From: an uncultured Chlorobiaceae bacterium
Lineage (GTDB): Bacteria > Bacteroidota > Chlorobiia > Chlorobiales > Chlorobiaceae
Length of the DNA stretch: 45,317 nucleotides
Direction: 5' to 3'
Assembly (NCBI GenBank): GCA_903836465.1
Contig: CAILRB010000064.1
Location: 1 to 45,317 of the forward strand
This document shows, in pieces, positions 32,700 through 42,459 of this stretch. Below the pieces are notes generated by a model. The model ran no database searches, was not told the origin of the DNA, and was given only the letters and a program-made list of their open reading frames with translations. The stretch's first letter is position 1, and each line of letters starts with the position of its first letter. A program made the position numbers and the translations under genes.

Positions 32700-33740
32700 A
32701 TGAAAAAGCATAACTGGTTATTTCGCAAGCGCTTTGCAAAAACCCTCCAGGTCATCGCCAAACGGAGAAGAACAAAGCCGTTTCTTCAGAAAGCGCCAGA
32801 CAGCATCGTCATTCTTGCTCGCGAATGCTATGGTGACTGTATTTTGCTCACCCCGCTTATCGGTACCCTCAGAAGGGAGTACCCGGAGCTTTCAATCTAT
32901 ATCATCGCCTTCAGTCAGATTATCTTAAATTTTTTCAGCGCCGACCCTAATATTACCGCCGTGTATCATGCCAAAAAGAACATGAGGCGATATTACAACG
33001 ATCTTCTTTCAAAAAAATTTGACCTGCTTTTCAACCCCAAAGATCACCCTTCTGTCCATTTTCTTGTGCAGTCCATGCTCATCCGTGCCCGGCACAAAAT
33101 AAGCCACTTTAGTCCCTATCACGAAGGTCTGTTCGACTACCTCATCAAACTTGAGCCGGATACCCATGAGTCATTAAAAAACCTTTCACTTCTGAACATT
33201 CTCGGTACCAAAACATTTGAGCGTCCATGCAGACCATATTTGCCTGTCATGCCTGTTTCGGCGGAAACGGCATCTTTCATAGAGACGCTTCAGCAAGACA
33301 AATTCGTCGGCATCAATATCAGTGCAGGCCACAGTGGAGGGCACCGAACACTGCAACAATGGTCTGAACTCATTCAAGCTTTCCCTGACACACCTTTTAT
33401 CATCTTTTCAACTCCTCAAGATCTTGAAGAAAAAAGACAACTCGAACAACCACATACCAACGTCATACCGTCACCTTCAACCAAAAATATTTATGAGGTC
33501 GGCGAAATTGTCAAAAAGCTCAAGCTCCTTGTCACCCCAGACACCTCTCTGGTTCATATAGCAGCATGCTCCGACACTCCGCTGATAGCCCTCTATAGAG
33601 AATATCCCGTTGATCGTAAACAGTTCGGGCCACTGAGCACCATACAAAAAGTTATAATATCGCAAACACCTGACATTATTGATATTGAACCTGCCGAAGT
33701 TTCAACAGCATTACATGAAATGCTGAACAAGCTTTCGTAA
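32700..33740 (+). CDS. Glycosyltransferase family 9 (heptosyltransferase-like)
   Basis: A 346-residue GT9 protein. The N-terminal domain shows ILARECYGDCILLTPLIGTL (heptosyltransferase start motif, usually GDxLLxTP). The second domain has GINISAGHSGGHRTLQQWSE and the ADP-heptose-site-like DTSLVHIAACSDTPLIALY. It resembles WaaF/WaaC/WaaQ but is not assignable to one. A role in LPS inner core synthesis is likely. Spacing to the GT4 gene indicates an operon. Confidence 0.85.
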   Translation: MKKHNWLFRKRFAKTLQVIAKRRRTKPFLQKAPDSIVILARECYGDCILLTPLIGTLRREYPELSIYIIAFSQIILNFFSADPNITAVYHAKKNMRRYYNDLLSKKFDLLFNPKDHPSVHFLVQSMLIRARHKISHFSPYHEGLFDYLIKLEPDTHESLKNLSLLNILGTKTFERPCRPYLPVMPVSAETASFIETLQQDKFVGINISAGHSGGHRTLQQWSELIQAFPDTPFIIFSTPQDLEEKRQLEQPHTNVIPSPSTKNIYEVGEIVKKLKLLVTPDTSLVHIAACSDTPLIALYREYPVDRKQFGPLSTIQKVIISQTPDIIDIEPAEVSTALHEMLNKLS

Positions 33741-33809
33741 CAGGCAATTTCTGACCTGACCACAAAAATCGTCAACATCGAATACATTGTCTCAATCATC
33801 TCCAGAGTC

Positions 33810-34808
33810 ATGACTATACCTTCATTGCTGATCAGCCTTCTCATCATTGCTCTGGTACCACTCGTCATAGCCCGCTACAGAAAGCATTGCAAAAAAAAGG
33901 TTTTGCGGCGAAGCAAGGAAACATGGGCTATCGGCATCTACGAAGGAGTATCACCTCTTGAGCTGTTGCCATCCAAAAACATTACAAATCCTGTGATCAC
34001 AGCAAAAGAGGTCACCGATATTTCTGCCCGTTTTGTCGCAGATCCATTTATGATACAGAGTGAGGCTGGCTACCATCTTTTTTTTGAAGTCTTAAACGAC
34101 AAAAGAAATATCGGTGAAATTGCCTGGGCCTTCAGCCATAACGGATTACAATGGAAGTATCGAAAGGTCATTCTGAAAGAGCGTTTTCACCTCTCCTATC
34201 CCTATGTCTTTATGGCAGAAGGCGACTATTATATGATCCCTGAATGTATGGGATCAGGCGGCATTCAACTCTATCGGGCAAAGCATTTTCCTGATGAGTG
34301 GCAGCATAGCGCAACCCTTGTCAAAGGCAAAAAAGGCTTAGCCGCAACGGTTGATCCATCAATTATTTACTACCAAAACCGCTGGTACCTTTTCAGTTAC
34401 GCGCCTAAGTCAAAAAACCTTCACCTTTTCATTGCTGAAACCTTGACCGGGCCTTGGAAAGAACATCCGAAAAGTCCTGTCGTCTCCAACAGTCCCCAAT
34501 TCGCTCGCCCTGGAGGACGAGTAATTCTTTACAATGGAGCCATCTATCGATATGCACAAGATGAGATCCCAAACTACGGCACCAAAGTCTGGACATTCAG
34601 AATAACTGAACTTACAGAAAACAGTTATAACGAAGAGCTGGCATCGAATAAACCAGTAGTGGAACCAGGGAATGAGTGGTGGAACCTGACAGGCATGCAT
34701 ACCGTCGATCCGCATCAGAGAGCAACTGGCGAGTGGTGGGCGCTGGTTGATGGCTTCTCAATAAAGCAGCAAACCGTGAAAGGTTATCATCACCCATCGG
34801 AACACTGA
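33810..34808 (+). CDS. Beta-propeller glycosidase/glycosyltransferase-like protein with N-terminal anchor
   Basis: A 332-residue protein. An N-terminal membrane helix (residues 5-22) is followed by a five-bladed propeller of the GH43/GH32-like type. VADPFMIQSEAGYHLFFEV is a typical first blade, AWAFSHNGLQWKYRKVIL the second, and further blades carry PEC, VDPSIIYYQNRWYLF and VDPHQ. The family resembles the C-terminal domain of plant glucosamine inositolphosphorylceramide transferases and bacterial polysaccharide-cluster proteins. It may act as a hydrolase or in sugar transfer. The convergent waaF-like gene is 14 bases away. Confidence 0.65.
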   Translation: MTIPSLLISLLIIALVPLVIARYRKHCKKKVLRRSKETWAIGIYEGVSPLELLPSKNITNPVITAKEVTDISARFVADPFMIQSEAGYHLFFEVLNDKRNIGEIAWAFSHNGLQWKYRKVILKERFHLSYPYVFMAEGDYYMIPECMGSGGIQLYRAKHFPDEWQHSATLVKGKKGLAATVDPSIIYYQNRWYLFSYAPKSKNLHLFIAETLTGPWKEHPKSPVVSNSPQFARPGGRVILYNGAIYRYAQDEIPNYGTKVWTFRITELTENSYNEELASNKPVVEPGNEWWNLTGMHTVDPHQRATGEWWALVDGFSIKQQTVKGYHHPSEH

Positions 34809-34822
34809 CAACGTTGCAATTT

Positions 34823-35779
34823 TTACGAGCTGCATAACTTTTCCATTGCCTCTGCGACAGTTTTTGGGGTAATATTTTCAAGACAGCGGTAGTGCTGGTA
34901 ACGGCAAGTTTTATCAAAACATGGGGCACATGGCTCAGGCACATTGAGCGCAATACTTTTTTTACCGATGGGATGCGTCCATACAGGACTGGTAGAACCA
35001 AAAAGACCAATAACCGGCGTTCCAATATAAGCGGCAAGATGCATCAAACCGGAATCGTTTGAGATGACTGCTCGAGCACTTGCCATGATAGCGGCAACCT
35101 CTGTCAGCGAAGTCTTGCCGGTCAAATCCTGCACCCGTTCAGGAGCCGTCCGCACAATCTCCTGCGCTGGTTCACCATCCTCACGCGATCCGAGTATCAC
35201 AATGTTATAGCGCTCCTGCAACAACGCGAGTTCAGAAAAATGACGCCATTTCTTGGCTGGCCCGTATGCCGCACCTGGACAGTAAACAATCGATCCGGTA
35301 TAATTCGCATCAGGCAGAATAGTTACCCCATTCCACTCTTCAGGAGGCAGATATGGAGTATCGAGAATTTCAGCATATTCATGGGTGATATGGTGCAACT
35401 TTTTATTATTAAGATTAACAACATCTCTTGGCAATGGATCGGTCAAGAGAAATCGCCTCATTTCCCGAGATAACCCCCTTCTGACAGACACACCGGTTTT
35501 CATAGCAAACCATGCAGAAGAGAAGGAAAAAGGGAGGAGGTACATAGTCTGGAACCTCCCCATGCGCACGGCTTCCACAGTACGTTTTCGTTTGTCCGCA
35601 TCACTTCGGCCATACTCGATCACCGGTAACTCACACAACATTCTCACCAAACTACTCATCTGCCCGGGAACCAGAAGCGTTGTCTGTGTGCGGCGACTTT
35701 CAGGCAATCGCATAACAACGGAAAGGGCCAGGAGCATGTCTCCTATCCAGTTTGGCAATAAAACAATGGAAGAGTTCAT
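34823..35779 (-). CDS. waaF: Lipopolysaccharide heptosyltransferase II-like protein
   Basis: The ATG at 35779 gives 318 residues; a GTG two codons upstream is the alternative. The N-terminus has SSIVLLPNWIGDMLLALSVV, and the donor-binding part has CPGAAYGPAKKWRHFSELAL and ISNDSGLMHLAAYIGTPVIG. GSTSPVWTHPIG and a cysteine-containing end (CAPCFDKTCRYQHYRC) are classical WaaF features. It should add the second heptose to the LPS inner core. It reads leftward and is convergent with the propeller gene. Confidence 0.88.
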   Translation of the reverse strand: MNSSIVLLPNWIGDMLLALSVVMRLPESRRTQTTLLVPGQMSSLVRMLCELPVIEYGRSDADKRKRTVEAVRMGRFQTMYLLPFSFSSAWFAMKTGVSVRRGLSREMRRFLLTDPLPRDVVNLNNKKLHHITHEYAEILDTPYLPPEEWNGVTILPDANYTGSIVYCPGAAYGPAKKWRHFSELALLQERYNIVILGSREDGEPAQEIVRTAPERVQDLTGKTSLTEVAAIMASARAVISNDSGLMHLAAYIGTPVIGLFGSTSPVWTHPIGKKSIALNVPEPCAPCFDKTCRYQHYRCLENITPKTVAEAMEKLCSS

Positions 35780-35903
35780 AAACACAGGATGTATGGTTGA
35801 CCGGTACCCCGAAGCTGTAAAAGCGCTCCGACAAAAGCGTGTGTGCGAATATATAGCGTAAAGCGGATTTCAGTGAAGTCGATATATCCTGATTTTCCTG
35901 TGA

Positions 35904-36770
35904 TCACGGCTGTATTGCGATGAAATGTTTTTTACTCAGTTCCAGCCCGAACCAGCGTTCGAGGCGTAACATGAACCGATGCTTTTTCTCCCGACGAGTG
36001 AGCACATGACTGGAATTTGCCTGAAAAACTCCCGGTTCTGTCGGAAGCCATTCGCGTATAATTGCGGGATGAGAACCGGTAAACAGACGGATAATCTGCT
36101 GGTCGATCTCTCCGTAGTCAATCTGTTTATGATTCTTGTTCCAATACTTCTGCACATGCTCCGATTTTCGGTTCATCTCCTCCTCGCTCCGCACCCACCC
36201 ATAGTGGAAGATTGATGCGCCGGTATGGGCAGCATTCGGATAACGGGCAATCTTGCTTTTGCTGGTGAGCACGTGCCAATACAACCCATCTGGGGCATAA
36301 GAGCGTATCGAATTTCGAATAATTCTCGCCTCACGACGATACCAGGCCGGTGAATCAAGATAACTGTTTGCATTGCCATAGAAATGATAATAGTCGAACG
36401 TCAGCGCTTCAACGCGCTCATCCGGAAGATGTTTCCGGCAGGCATTGACAATATTTTGCAGATCCTCCTCATGCACTATTTCATCTCCTTCCAGATAGAA
36501 CGCCCAATCGCCGGTACAGTTGAATTGTGCAATCATTTTCTGCTGACCGTACACATAACCGCCGACCCGCATCTTGTCGTTCCAGTGCGACTGGATAATC
36601 CGTATCTTCGGATCACCGATCTCCTTGATTATCTGGAGAGTTTCATCATCACTGTCACCAACGTTGACGACGAATTCATCGACAATCGGCAGCACGGAAC
36701 AAATTGATTCTCTGAATGGAAAACCAAGTATCATTCCATTTTTGATAAAGGTAAAAGCACTGATCTTCAT
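35904..36770 (-). CDS. Glycosyltransferase family 2
   Basis: A 288-residue GT-A transferase. Instead of the usual nucleotide motif it starts ISAFTFIKNGMILGFPF, then VVNVGDSDDETLQII as the first aspartate motif. AFYLEGDEIVHEEDL replaces a classical DxD with EGDE. The acceptor half contains WHVLTSKSKIARYP and aromatic residues. It lies two bases behind the neighbouring GT2 gene on its upstream side, so they are co-transcribed. Specificity unknown. Confidence 0.85.
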   Translation of the reverse strand: MKISAFTFIKNGMILGFPFRESICSVLPIVDEFVVNVGDSDDETLQIIKEIGDPKIRIIQSHWNDKMRVGGYVYGQQKMIAQFNCTGDWAFYLEGDEIVHEEDLQNIVNACRKHLPDERVEALTFDYYHFYGNANSYLDSPAWYRREARIIRNSIRSYAPDGLYWHVLTSKSKIARYPNAAHTGASIFHYGWVRSEEEMNRKSEHVQKYWNKNHKQIDYGEIDQQIIRLFTGSHPAIIREWLPTEPGVFQANSSHVLTRREKKHRFMLRLERWFGLELSKKHFIAIQP

Positions 36771-36772
36771 AA

Positions 36773-37585
36773 TTATTTGCTTAAAAGATACTTATCGATG
36801 CCATTCCGGCATGTGGTCAGCTTGCCGGCAATAGCCTGTTCGAGTATCCGGTCATTATCGGCAAGCGACCTCCTCGGATTCTCACGATGCCCGAGATGAC
36901 ATGCAAGAGCGCTGAACCTGACATTACGCCGTAAAATCCCGTTATTGATAAGCCGAACGGCAAATTCACTATCTTCCCGACCCCACCCGACAAAATCCTC
37001 ATTGAAGCCGTTGACACTGATACAGTCATTCCTGAAAAACGACATGTTACAACCTCTTATGCCATGGAGAGATCGAGTCTTCAACGCAAGAAGTCTTGAA
37101 AGAAACAATAAATGAAGAGTATTCTTCCGGTTTTCAATCCCCCGTCCAAAAAAAGAAAACGAAATATTTTTCGTTTTGAGCCGTTGTGGAGTATTCTCCT
37201 GCGAGAGCAGCACTCTCGATCCCTGGATAAACGTACCTTCAATCGCAAGCTGTCTGTGGTCACGGATAAAGTCACGATGCAAAAGCATATCTCCGTCGAT
37301 AAGGACAATATAATTGCCCCTTGCCACTGCAATCGCCCTGTTCCGTGATGCTGCCAACCGATATCCCAAGTCTTCCTGCCATACATGAACCACCGGTATC
37401 TTCGCTGCCGCATGGTACGTTTCAACAAGCCTTGCCGTGTCATTGTTGCTGCCATCGTCAGCAACAATGATTTCGCAGGGCGTCTCGGACTGCGCAAGTG
37501 CGCTGCGAAGAACAAGATCAAGCGCTTCAGGCGAATTGTAGGTCGTGATAACGAGGCTACAGGCGATGCTCTCTGTCGGCTTCAT
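36773..37585 (-). CDS. Glycosyltransferase family 2 with galactosyltransferase-type C-domain
   Basis: The ATG at 37585 is chosen; a longer frame starts at 37621 inside the end of the WaaE-like gene. The product is 270 residues. SLVITTYNSPEALDLVLRSA and IVADDGSNNDTARLVETY are the donor-binding motifs, and YIVLIDGDMLLHRDFI contains the DxD. The C-terminal EDFVGWGREDSEFAVRLINN is the Glyco_transf_7C motif seen in chondroitin-polymerase-like and galactosyltransferase enzymes. It overlaps the upstream gene by 29 bases. Likely role: core or O-chain extension. Confidence 0.88.
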   Translation of the reverse strand: MKPTESIACSLVITTYNSPEALDLVLRSALAQSETPCEIIVADDGSNNDTARLVETYHAAAKIPVVHVWQEDLGYRLAASRNRAIAVARGNYIVLIDGDMLLHRDFIRDHRQLAIEGTFIQGSRVLLSQENTPQRLKTKNISFSFFGRGIENRKNTLHLLFLSRLLALKTRSLHGIRGCNMSFFRNDCISVNGFNEDFVGWGREDSEFAVRLINNGILRRNVRFSALACHLGHRENPRRSLADNDRILEQAIAGKLTTCRNGIDKYLLSK

Positions 37586-38315
37586 AAAGCTTGATGTATT
37601 TATAAAAAACGCCGTTCGCATTTGACACCGATATCAGCAACCCCTCATAACCGAATCGCCAACCATTTTTGAGCAGGTAAGATTTCAAAAAAGTAAGCAT
37701 TCCGTACAGCATAGCCTTGAGGGGTGAAGCTTTTTTTCGACCATGATACTCTTCAGCCCAGAGCGTGGAATAATGCTGCATTTTCTGTAGAAGCTGCGAT
37801 GCATGGTCGTAAGGATAATGCTTCAGCCTGCCCGACAACAGTTCTGTTTTCAGGTTGCCAGTCATAGTGAGCCCTTCGTGAACCAGCTTGTCATCATATC
37901 GGGTGCTCTTTCGGTTAAAGAGCCGTTCAACCCGATCATTATCCCAGCCACAGCCACGAATCAGCCGTCGATGATAATAGTTGTCACGCTCCATGATGTA
38001 AACCATGTTGCAATCAAGCTTGAGGCTCAGAATTTCACGTGCCAGCTCTGGTGTTACAATTTCGTCGCTGTCGACCGACAAAATCCAGTCGTTCGAGGCG
38101 TTATCAACCGCAATGTTCTTCATCGGGCCAAACCCGATGAACGGGTGCTCGTGCAGTGTAACGTTTGTGAAACCCGAAGCAATGGCTATGGTGTTGTCAG
38201 TCGAGCCATTATCGACAATCACCACCTCAGAAAACGCTTGAAGAGCGCTCAAACACTCAAAAAGATACGCTCCTGAATTATGGGTAAGGATGGTTACCGA
38301 GATGTTGTCAGCCAC
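37557..38315 (-). CDS. Glycosyltransferase family 2, WaaE/KdtX-like
   Basis: A 252-residue GT2 from a GTG start, overlapping the upstream GT9 stop by 22 bases. It shows ISVTILTHNSGAYLFECLSA, EVVIVDNGSTDNTIAIA, FIGFGPMKNIAVDNASNDWI and LSVDSDEIVTPEL (DxD). This set is the signature of WaaE-like enzymes that transfer glucose to heptose I in the LPS inner core. The RLIRGCGWDNDRVERLFNRK and HEGLTM segments are also family marks. The exact sugar is inference. Confidence 0.87.
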   Translation of the reverse strand: MADNISVTILTHNSGAYLFECLSALQAFSEVVIVDNGSTDNTIAIASGFTNVTLHEHPFIGFGPMKNIAVDNASNDWILSVDSDEIVTPELAREILSLKLDCNMVYIMERDNYYHRRLIRGCGWDNDRVERLFNRKSTRYDDKLVHEGLTMTGNLKTELLSGRLKHYPYDHASQLLQKMQHYSTLWAEEYHGRKKASPLKAMLYGMLTFLKSYLLKNGWRFGYEGLLISVSNANGVFYKYIKLYEADREHRL

Positions 38316-39382
38316 TCTCTGATTTCGTTAAAAATGACATCAGGATCGATATGATAAAGGCACTCACTTGCACCATGATGGTCGTCGCAACCCGCCTTGC
38401 CGCAGGCCACACACGGCATATCTGCCTGAAAGATAGTGACATTCCCATAAGTCTGTATTGATCTGTTCGTGCGGGAGCCACTACGTAACTCATTGCACCA
38501 TGGCGACCACATACTGAGAATGGTTGGTCCATAAATTGCGAAAATGCGGCGGTTCTGCGAAGCGGCAATGTGCATGGTCAGCGTATCTGCCCCAATATAG
38601 GCAATCGATCGGTCACTGAGCGCAATCAGTTCTTCAATGCTGGTCAAACCGATGAAATCGTGAACATTGGCAAACTTCGGAAGCCTCCCTTTAATCTCCA
38701 TATCGAGCGCGCTCTTTGAGCCTGTAATGACCATTGGCACAGAAAGGCTATTGAGTCGTTCGAGCAGCTCATTCCGGAGTTTTTCTGGATACACCTTGTA
38801 ATCGTACTGTGCCCCGGGATGAACAATGATAAATTCACGGATACCTCTCTCAGCCAGCATTTTGCCGACGCTTTTGGCTGCCGTCTCAGAATAATAAGAA
38901 CGAACCGTCAATTTGCCGGAGGCAATACCCAACAAATCGAGAGCTGTCGTATTGTTCTCAATAATGTGTCTGCCGGAATCGAAATCGTAATACGCCGAAA
39001 GCAGCAAACGCTTCCACCAAGATTTTTTCCTTTCGTGCTCCACCGCACTGATAGCCTTGCGGCCAGCGGCCAGCGCAAACAGCACAGATCTGTCGCTCGC
39101 CGTAAGGTTGATGCTTAAATCGTAACGACGAAGAATCTTCTTGAGCAGGTCTGTCGTCTGGGTTCCCCGCCCTCTCCCGTTGCCATTGTAAGTAAACTGA
39201 TGAATGTCAACGATATGCGGCAGTGTTCGGGCAATCGGCAGAGTGTCGCTATTGACCAAAAGATCAATACGCGGTCTGCCATAAGCCTGAAAAAGCCCTT
39301 CGATCAGCGGCGAACTTAGAAAAACGTCGCCGTTCGATCGTTGTACAATAATGAGGATGCTGCGCGGAGTAGATTGGCTCAT
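38294..39382 (-). CDS. Glycosyltransferase family 9 (heptosyltransferase-like)
   Basis: A 362-residue GT9. The start ILIIVQRSNGDVFLSSPLIEG is a heptosyltransferase motif, followed by FIIVHPGAQYDYKVYPEKLR and SIAYIGADTLTMHIAASQNR for the nucleotide-sugar site. IFAIYGPTILSMWSPW and four closely spaced cysteines (CVACGKAGC...C) near the end resemble WaaQ-type proteins. It is the first gene of the left-reading group 39.4-34.8 kb with short overlaps between genes. The exact acceptor is unknown. Confidence 0.87.
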   Translation of the reverse strand: MSQSTPRSILIIVQRSNGDVFLSSPLIEGLFQAYGRPRIDLLVNSDTLPIARTLPHIVDIHQFTYNGNGRGRGTQTTDLLKKILRRYDLSINLTASDRSVLFALAAGRKAISAVEHERKKSWWKRLLLSAYYDFDSGRHIIENNTTALDLLGIASGKLTVRSYYSETAAKSVGKMLAERGIREFIIVHPGAQYDYKVYPEKLRNELLERLNSLSVPMVITGSKSALDMEIKGRLPKFANVHDFIGLTSIEELIALSDRSIAYIGADTLTMHIAASQNRRIFAIYGPTILSMWSPWCNELRSGSRTNRSIQTYGNVTIFQADMPCVACGKAGCDDHHGASECLYHIDPDVIFNEIREWLTTSR

Positions 39383-39566
39383 AAATTATAAATGTTTTCT
39401 CCACTTACCATTCGTTTATACTGAGCCAAACAATTTGAACCACACAAAGCCGAAGTAATAATGAGCCAAAGTACAATCCCGACAATACTTTGGAGAACCG
39501 GAACAACACGCTCAGTTCTGCCATATATTTTTGCTGACAGTCGAGTATCACAAACAATACAAATTT

Positions 39567-40574
39567 TCAGATGCGCTCTGTTGACAGCTTATGCATCAAT
39601 TTTTTGACAGAGAAAAAAATTCGCCATTTTTTCTCACGAAACCATGATTTGAAAAAAACCGACAAAAGACCTCTCCTGGCAGAATAGAACATCAGCCTTA
39701 AAAACCGGTAGTTTTTTATCCAGACTTTTCGCATCAATAAAGCTTCGGTACGTTTGCTTTTTATCTGTAATTGCAAATCAATGTTACCAATTCTTTTCAG
39801 ATCAGCCAATCGCTGGGAAAGTACCGCCAAATATCCTTCCTGAGCACCAAGTTTTCTGCTGAAAAATTCATCAAATGACTGGTTACTGCGACCGGATCTC
39901 GCTGTTATGCCAGATTCAGACCTGTATAAAATCAGCGGCTTATCCATAAATTCGAGACCTCCGATCAAGGCACTTCGAAATCCCAAAACAAGATCCTCTA
40001 TGCACTTGCTATATGTTATCGAACCAAATATTTCTTCAATATTTCTGGTAAACGCGCTTGTAGCACCAATAATCAGCGCGCCACTGACTGCCATGCCCCG
40101 AATATCAAGACCACCGGAAATCACCGGTGGTAACCGCATTCCTATCCTGTTTCCATCATTATCAATCAGATAAACTGAGGAGTGAATCAAAGAAGCTTTA
40201 CCTCCGGAAGACAAATAACGCTCGACCAACGTTTCTGTCCTTTCAGGAAGCGAAATATCGTCACCTGCAGCATAAATAATAAGCTCACCATAAGAAAGTG
40301 AGGTTATCATGTTGATGTGCCCGATAAGTCCAAGATTCTCCCGGTTCCGATTAATAACAACCTTATGCTGGCCATCGTATTTTTCGCACATCTCCTTGAT
40401 GATCCCGAATGTCCCGTCCGTCGAACAGTCGTCGGATATGACGATTTCCAGAGGCGAATACGTCTGGCTGAAAGCTCCCTCAATTGCCTCCCGCACATAC
40501 CGTTCCTGATTATACGTGATCAGAAAAAAGGTTGCCAGCATCCTGCTGTCACTAAATCCATGCGACATCGGCAT
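39567..40574 (-). CDS. Glycosyltransferase family 2
   Basis: The start is uncertain. The frame opens at 40643, inside the preceding gene; ATG 40574 is preferred, and ATG 40541 (MLATFFLITYNQ) is another possibility. The GT-A domain shows TFFLITYNQERYVREAIEGA, LEIVISDDCSTDGTFGII and ELIIYAAGDDISLPERTETL (GDD in place of DxD). The C-terminal 100 residues are basic and carry hydrophobic stretches, perhaps for membrane attachment. Acceptor unknown. About 180 bases of non-coding DNA separate it from the next gene downstream. Confidence 0.82.
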   Translation of the reverse strand: MPMSHGFSDSRMLATFFLITYNQERYVREAIEGAFSQTYSPLEIVISDDCSTDGTFGIIKEMCEKYDGQHKVVINRNRENLGLIGHINMITSLSYGELIIYAAGDDISLPERTETLVERYLSSGGKASLIHSSVYLIDNDGNRIGMRLPPVISGGLDIRGMAVSGALIIGATSAFTRNIEEIFGSITYSKCIEDLVLGFRSALIGGLEFMDKPLILYRSESGITARSGRSNQSFDEFFSRKLGAQEGYLAVLSQRLADLKRIGNIDLQLQIKSKRTEALLMRKVWIKNYRFLRLMFYSARRGLLSVFFKSWFREKKWRIFFSVKKLMHKLSTERI

Positions 40575-40620
40575 AGCATTCGTTATGGTTCTCAATAAAA
40601 GCAAGGAACAACCTGATATT

Positions 40621-41448
40621 TCAATGCGTCTCCCACTCCCCATTCCTGCGTAACATATGAAGCGAATAACCCGATCTTAATCTTTCCTGATTTATCCACT
40701 TCCTGAACTCAAACCACAACAGGACGTTATCTCTTTTTCTTGTCCACCATTTTGAACCAACCCTGGTGCGAAAATATTTTCTGTCTCCAAGAGATTTCAT
40801 GCCAGTCTTTTTTTTAATCGCTTTCTGGGTAATCGAACCGAAATGGTGAAACACCGAATCGCCGACAATTCCTACAGGGATATCTGCACTCCTGCACCTA
40901 AACTGAAATTCAGCATCTTCATAGCCACCAAGACGCCTGTCGGTATCCGGAAAACCAATTTTTTCGAGCACACTTCGATGCACGGCAAAACATACCCCAT
41001 GCAACCGGTTCTTGCGAATCATTCCGGACATTTTACACTTGTAATCCCTCGAAAACGTACTGAAATCATAATCATTCTCCCCTTCGAGTAGTGCCGGACT
41101 GACCACACCTAACTTTTCTCGCTCAGCCGCATCCAGCAGGGAGCCAATGGCATCTGGACCAGAAAGCACGTCGTTGTTGAGCAACACTATCCATTCAGCA
41201 TCAGGGCTAAGCACCACCCCCTGTGTCCAGGCACAACCACAACCGAGATTTGTCCGATTGCGGTGCTGTTTAAGCTCAGGATGTTCCTCCAGCCATTGTT
41301 GTGTATCATCGATGCTTGCGTTGTCAATAATCAGGATATCTTCAGGCTTGACATGCTGAGCCAGCAGGCTTTCCACACACTGCACCGTGTACTGAAGTTG
41401 GTTAAAAACCGGAATGACAACAACGTAGCGATTATAGTTATTTGGCAT
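40621..41448 (-). CDS. Glycosyltransferase family 2 (rhamnosyltransferase-like)
   Basis: A 275-residue GT2. VVVIPVFNQLQYTVQCVESL, ILIIDNASIDDTQQWLEE and AEWIVLLNNDVLSGPDAIGS (NND in place of DxD) form the donor site. GGYEDAEFQFRCRSADIPVG is the late ED motif. It resembles rhamnosyl/mannosyl transferases acting on O-antigen or other glycans. It lies 60 bases after the acyltransferase and the frame ends near the next GT2 start. The sugar is not assignable. Confidence 0.87.
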   Translation of the reverse strand: MPNNYNRYVVVIPVFNQLQYTVQCVESLLAQHVKPEDILIIDNASIDDTQQWLEEHPELKQHRNRTNLGCGCAWTQGVVLSPDAEWIVLLNNDVLSGPDAIGSLLDAAEREKLGVVSPALLEGENDYDFSTFSRDYKCKMSGMIRKNRLHGVCFAVHRSVLEKIGFPDTDRRLGGYEDAEFQFRCRSADIPVGIVGDSVFHHFGSITQKAIKKKTGMKSLGDRKYFRTRVGSKWWTRKRDNVLLWFEFRKWINQERLRSGYSLHMLRRNGEWETH

Positions 41449-41508
41449 GATAATTAATAATAAACTCTTGACTGGATCGAAAAACAGTGTGGATGATTGA
41501 GATCAACA

Positions 41509-42459
41509 TCATCCACACGTTTGCCCGTCGCCACCGTTTTTCCAGCGGTTGTGCAGCCAAAACCATTCTTCAGGCCAACGTTTGATGTACTCCTCAAGCA
41601 CACGAGTATAGCGTGAAGCAAGAGTTGAGATATCCTCCTTGCAGAAGGTCAGATCCGAAGTATTGATTTCCTGCATTTCGATCTTGTATTTGCCGTTGGT
41701 GATGGACCTGCACATACCAACGAAAAGCGGCACCTGTGCCTTGAGTGCAAAAAATGCCGCACCGTTGAAAATCGTCGCCCTCCTGCCGAGAAACTCCCCG
41801 AAATAGGTCGCAGTTGGGTCCGATTGATCTGCAAGAATAGCCAGAACTCCTCCTTCGGAGAGCAGCCTCAAACCCTTCCTTAGCGACAAGTTATCATAAA
41901 CGACGCTGTTTCCCCTCAGGGTACGCAGCTCGTTCATCCTCTGATCGACAAGGTCGTTGCTCAGACGCTTGACGATCATGGTTACCGGCTTGACCATGAT
42001 GCCAAATGCCAAGGCCATAAGTTCCCAGTTACCGAAATGACCGGATACCATGACCGACCCTGTCTGCCCGTTCCGTGTTCTGCGCATGAATTCACTCACA
42101 TCCACATCCATATCAACAAGAACTGCGGCATCTTCACGGTTCCTGATAAGCGGAAAGCGCAGTACATCAATCAAGGTGACGGCCACATTCCTGTAAACGC
42201 CCATGGCGATCCTACAGATTTCGGCCGGAGACTTTTCTGGAAAGGAAATGCCAATGTTCGTATAGACCAGTTCGCGCCGAAGGCCAACCACATGGTGCAA
42301 AAAATCTCCAAGCAGACACGCTACACGACGAGCCAAGCGCCGACTCATCAAGCGGGCAAGAACACCTAGCAGACTTACTACACTAAATATCGTGGCATCC
42401 AAAGCAGATTTAATTTGCTGCCGTTTTTTCTCTCCGAGCCGTTCTATAAAGTGGCTCAT
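41509..42459 (-). CDS. Lipid A biosynthesis acyltransferase (LpxL/HtrB family)
   Basis: A 316-residue late acyltransferase, with catalytic His141 and Glu146 in VSGHFGNWELMALAFG, the Arg-containing motif around MNELRTLRGNSVVYD, and GGVLAILADQSD. The N-terminal hydrophobic region (residues 22-38) may anchor it in the inner membrane. It would add a secondary acyl chain to lipid A. The C-terminal RYTRVLEEYIKRWPEEWFWLHNRWK is a classical end motif. It diverges from msbA, and both act in lipid A maturation and export. Confidence 0.93.
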   Translation of the reverse strand: MSHFIERLGEKKRQQIKSALDATIFSVVSLLGVLARLMSRRLARRVACLLGDFLHHVVGLRRELVYTNIGISFPEKSPAEICRIAMGVYRNVAVTLIDVLRFPLIRNREDAAVLVDMDVDVSEFMRRTRNGQTGSVMVSGHFGNWELMALAFGIMVKPVTMIVKRLSNDLVDQRMNELRTLRGNSVVYDNLSLRKGLRLLSEGGVLAILADQSDPTATYFGEFLGRRATIFNGAAFFALKAQVPLFVGMCRSITNGKYKIEMQEINTSDLTFCKEDISTLASRYTRVLEEYIKRWPEEWFWLHNRWKNGGDGQTCG

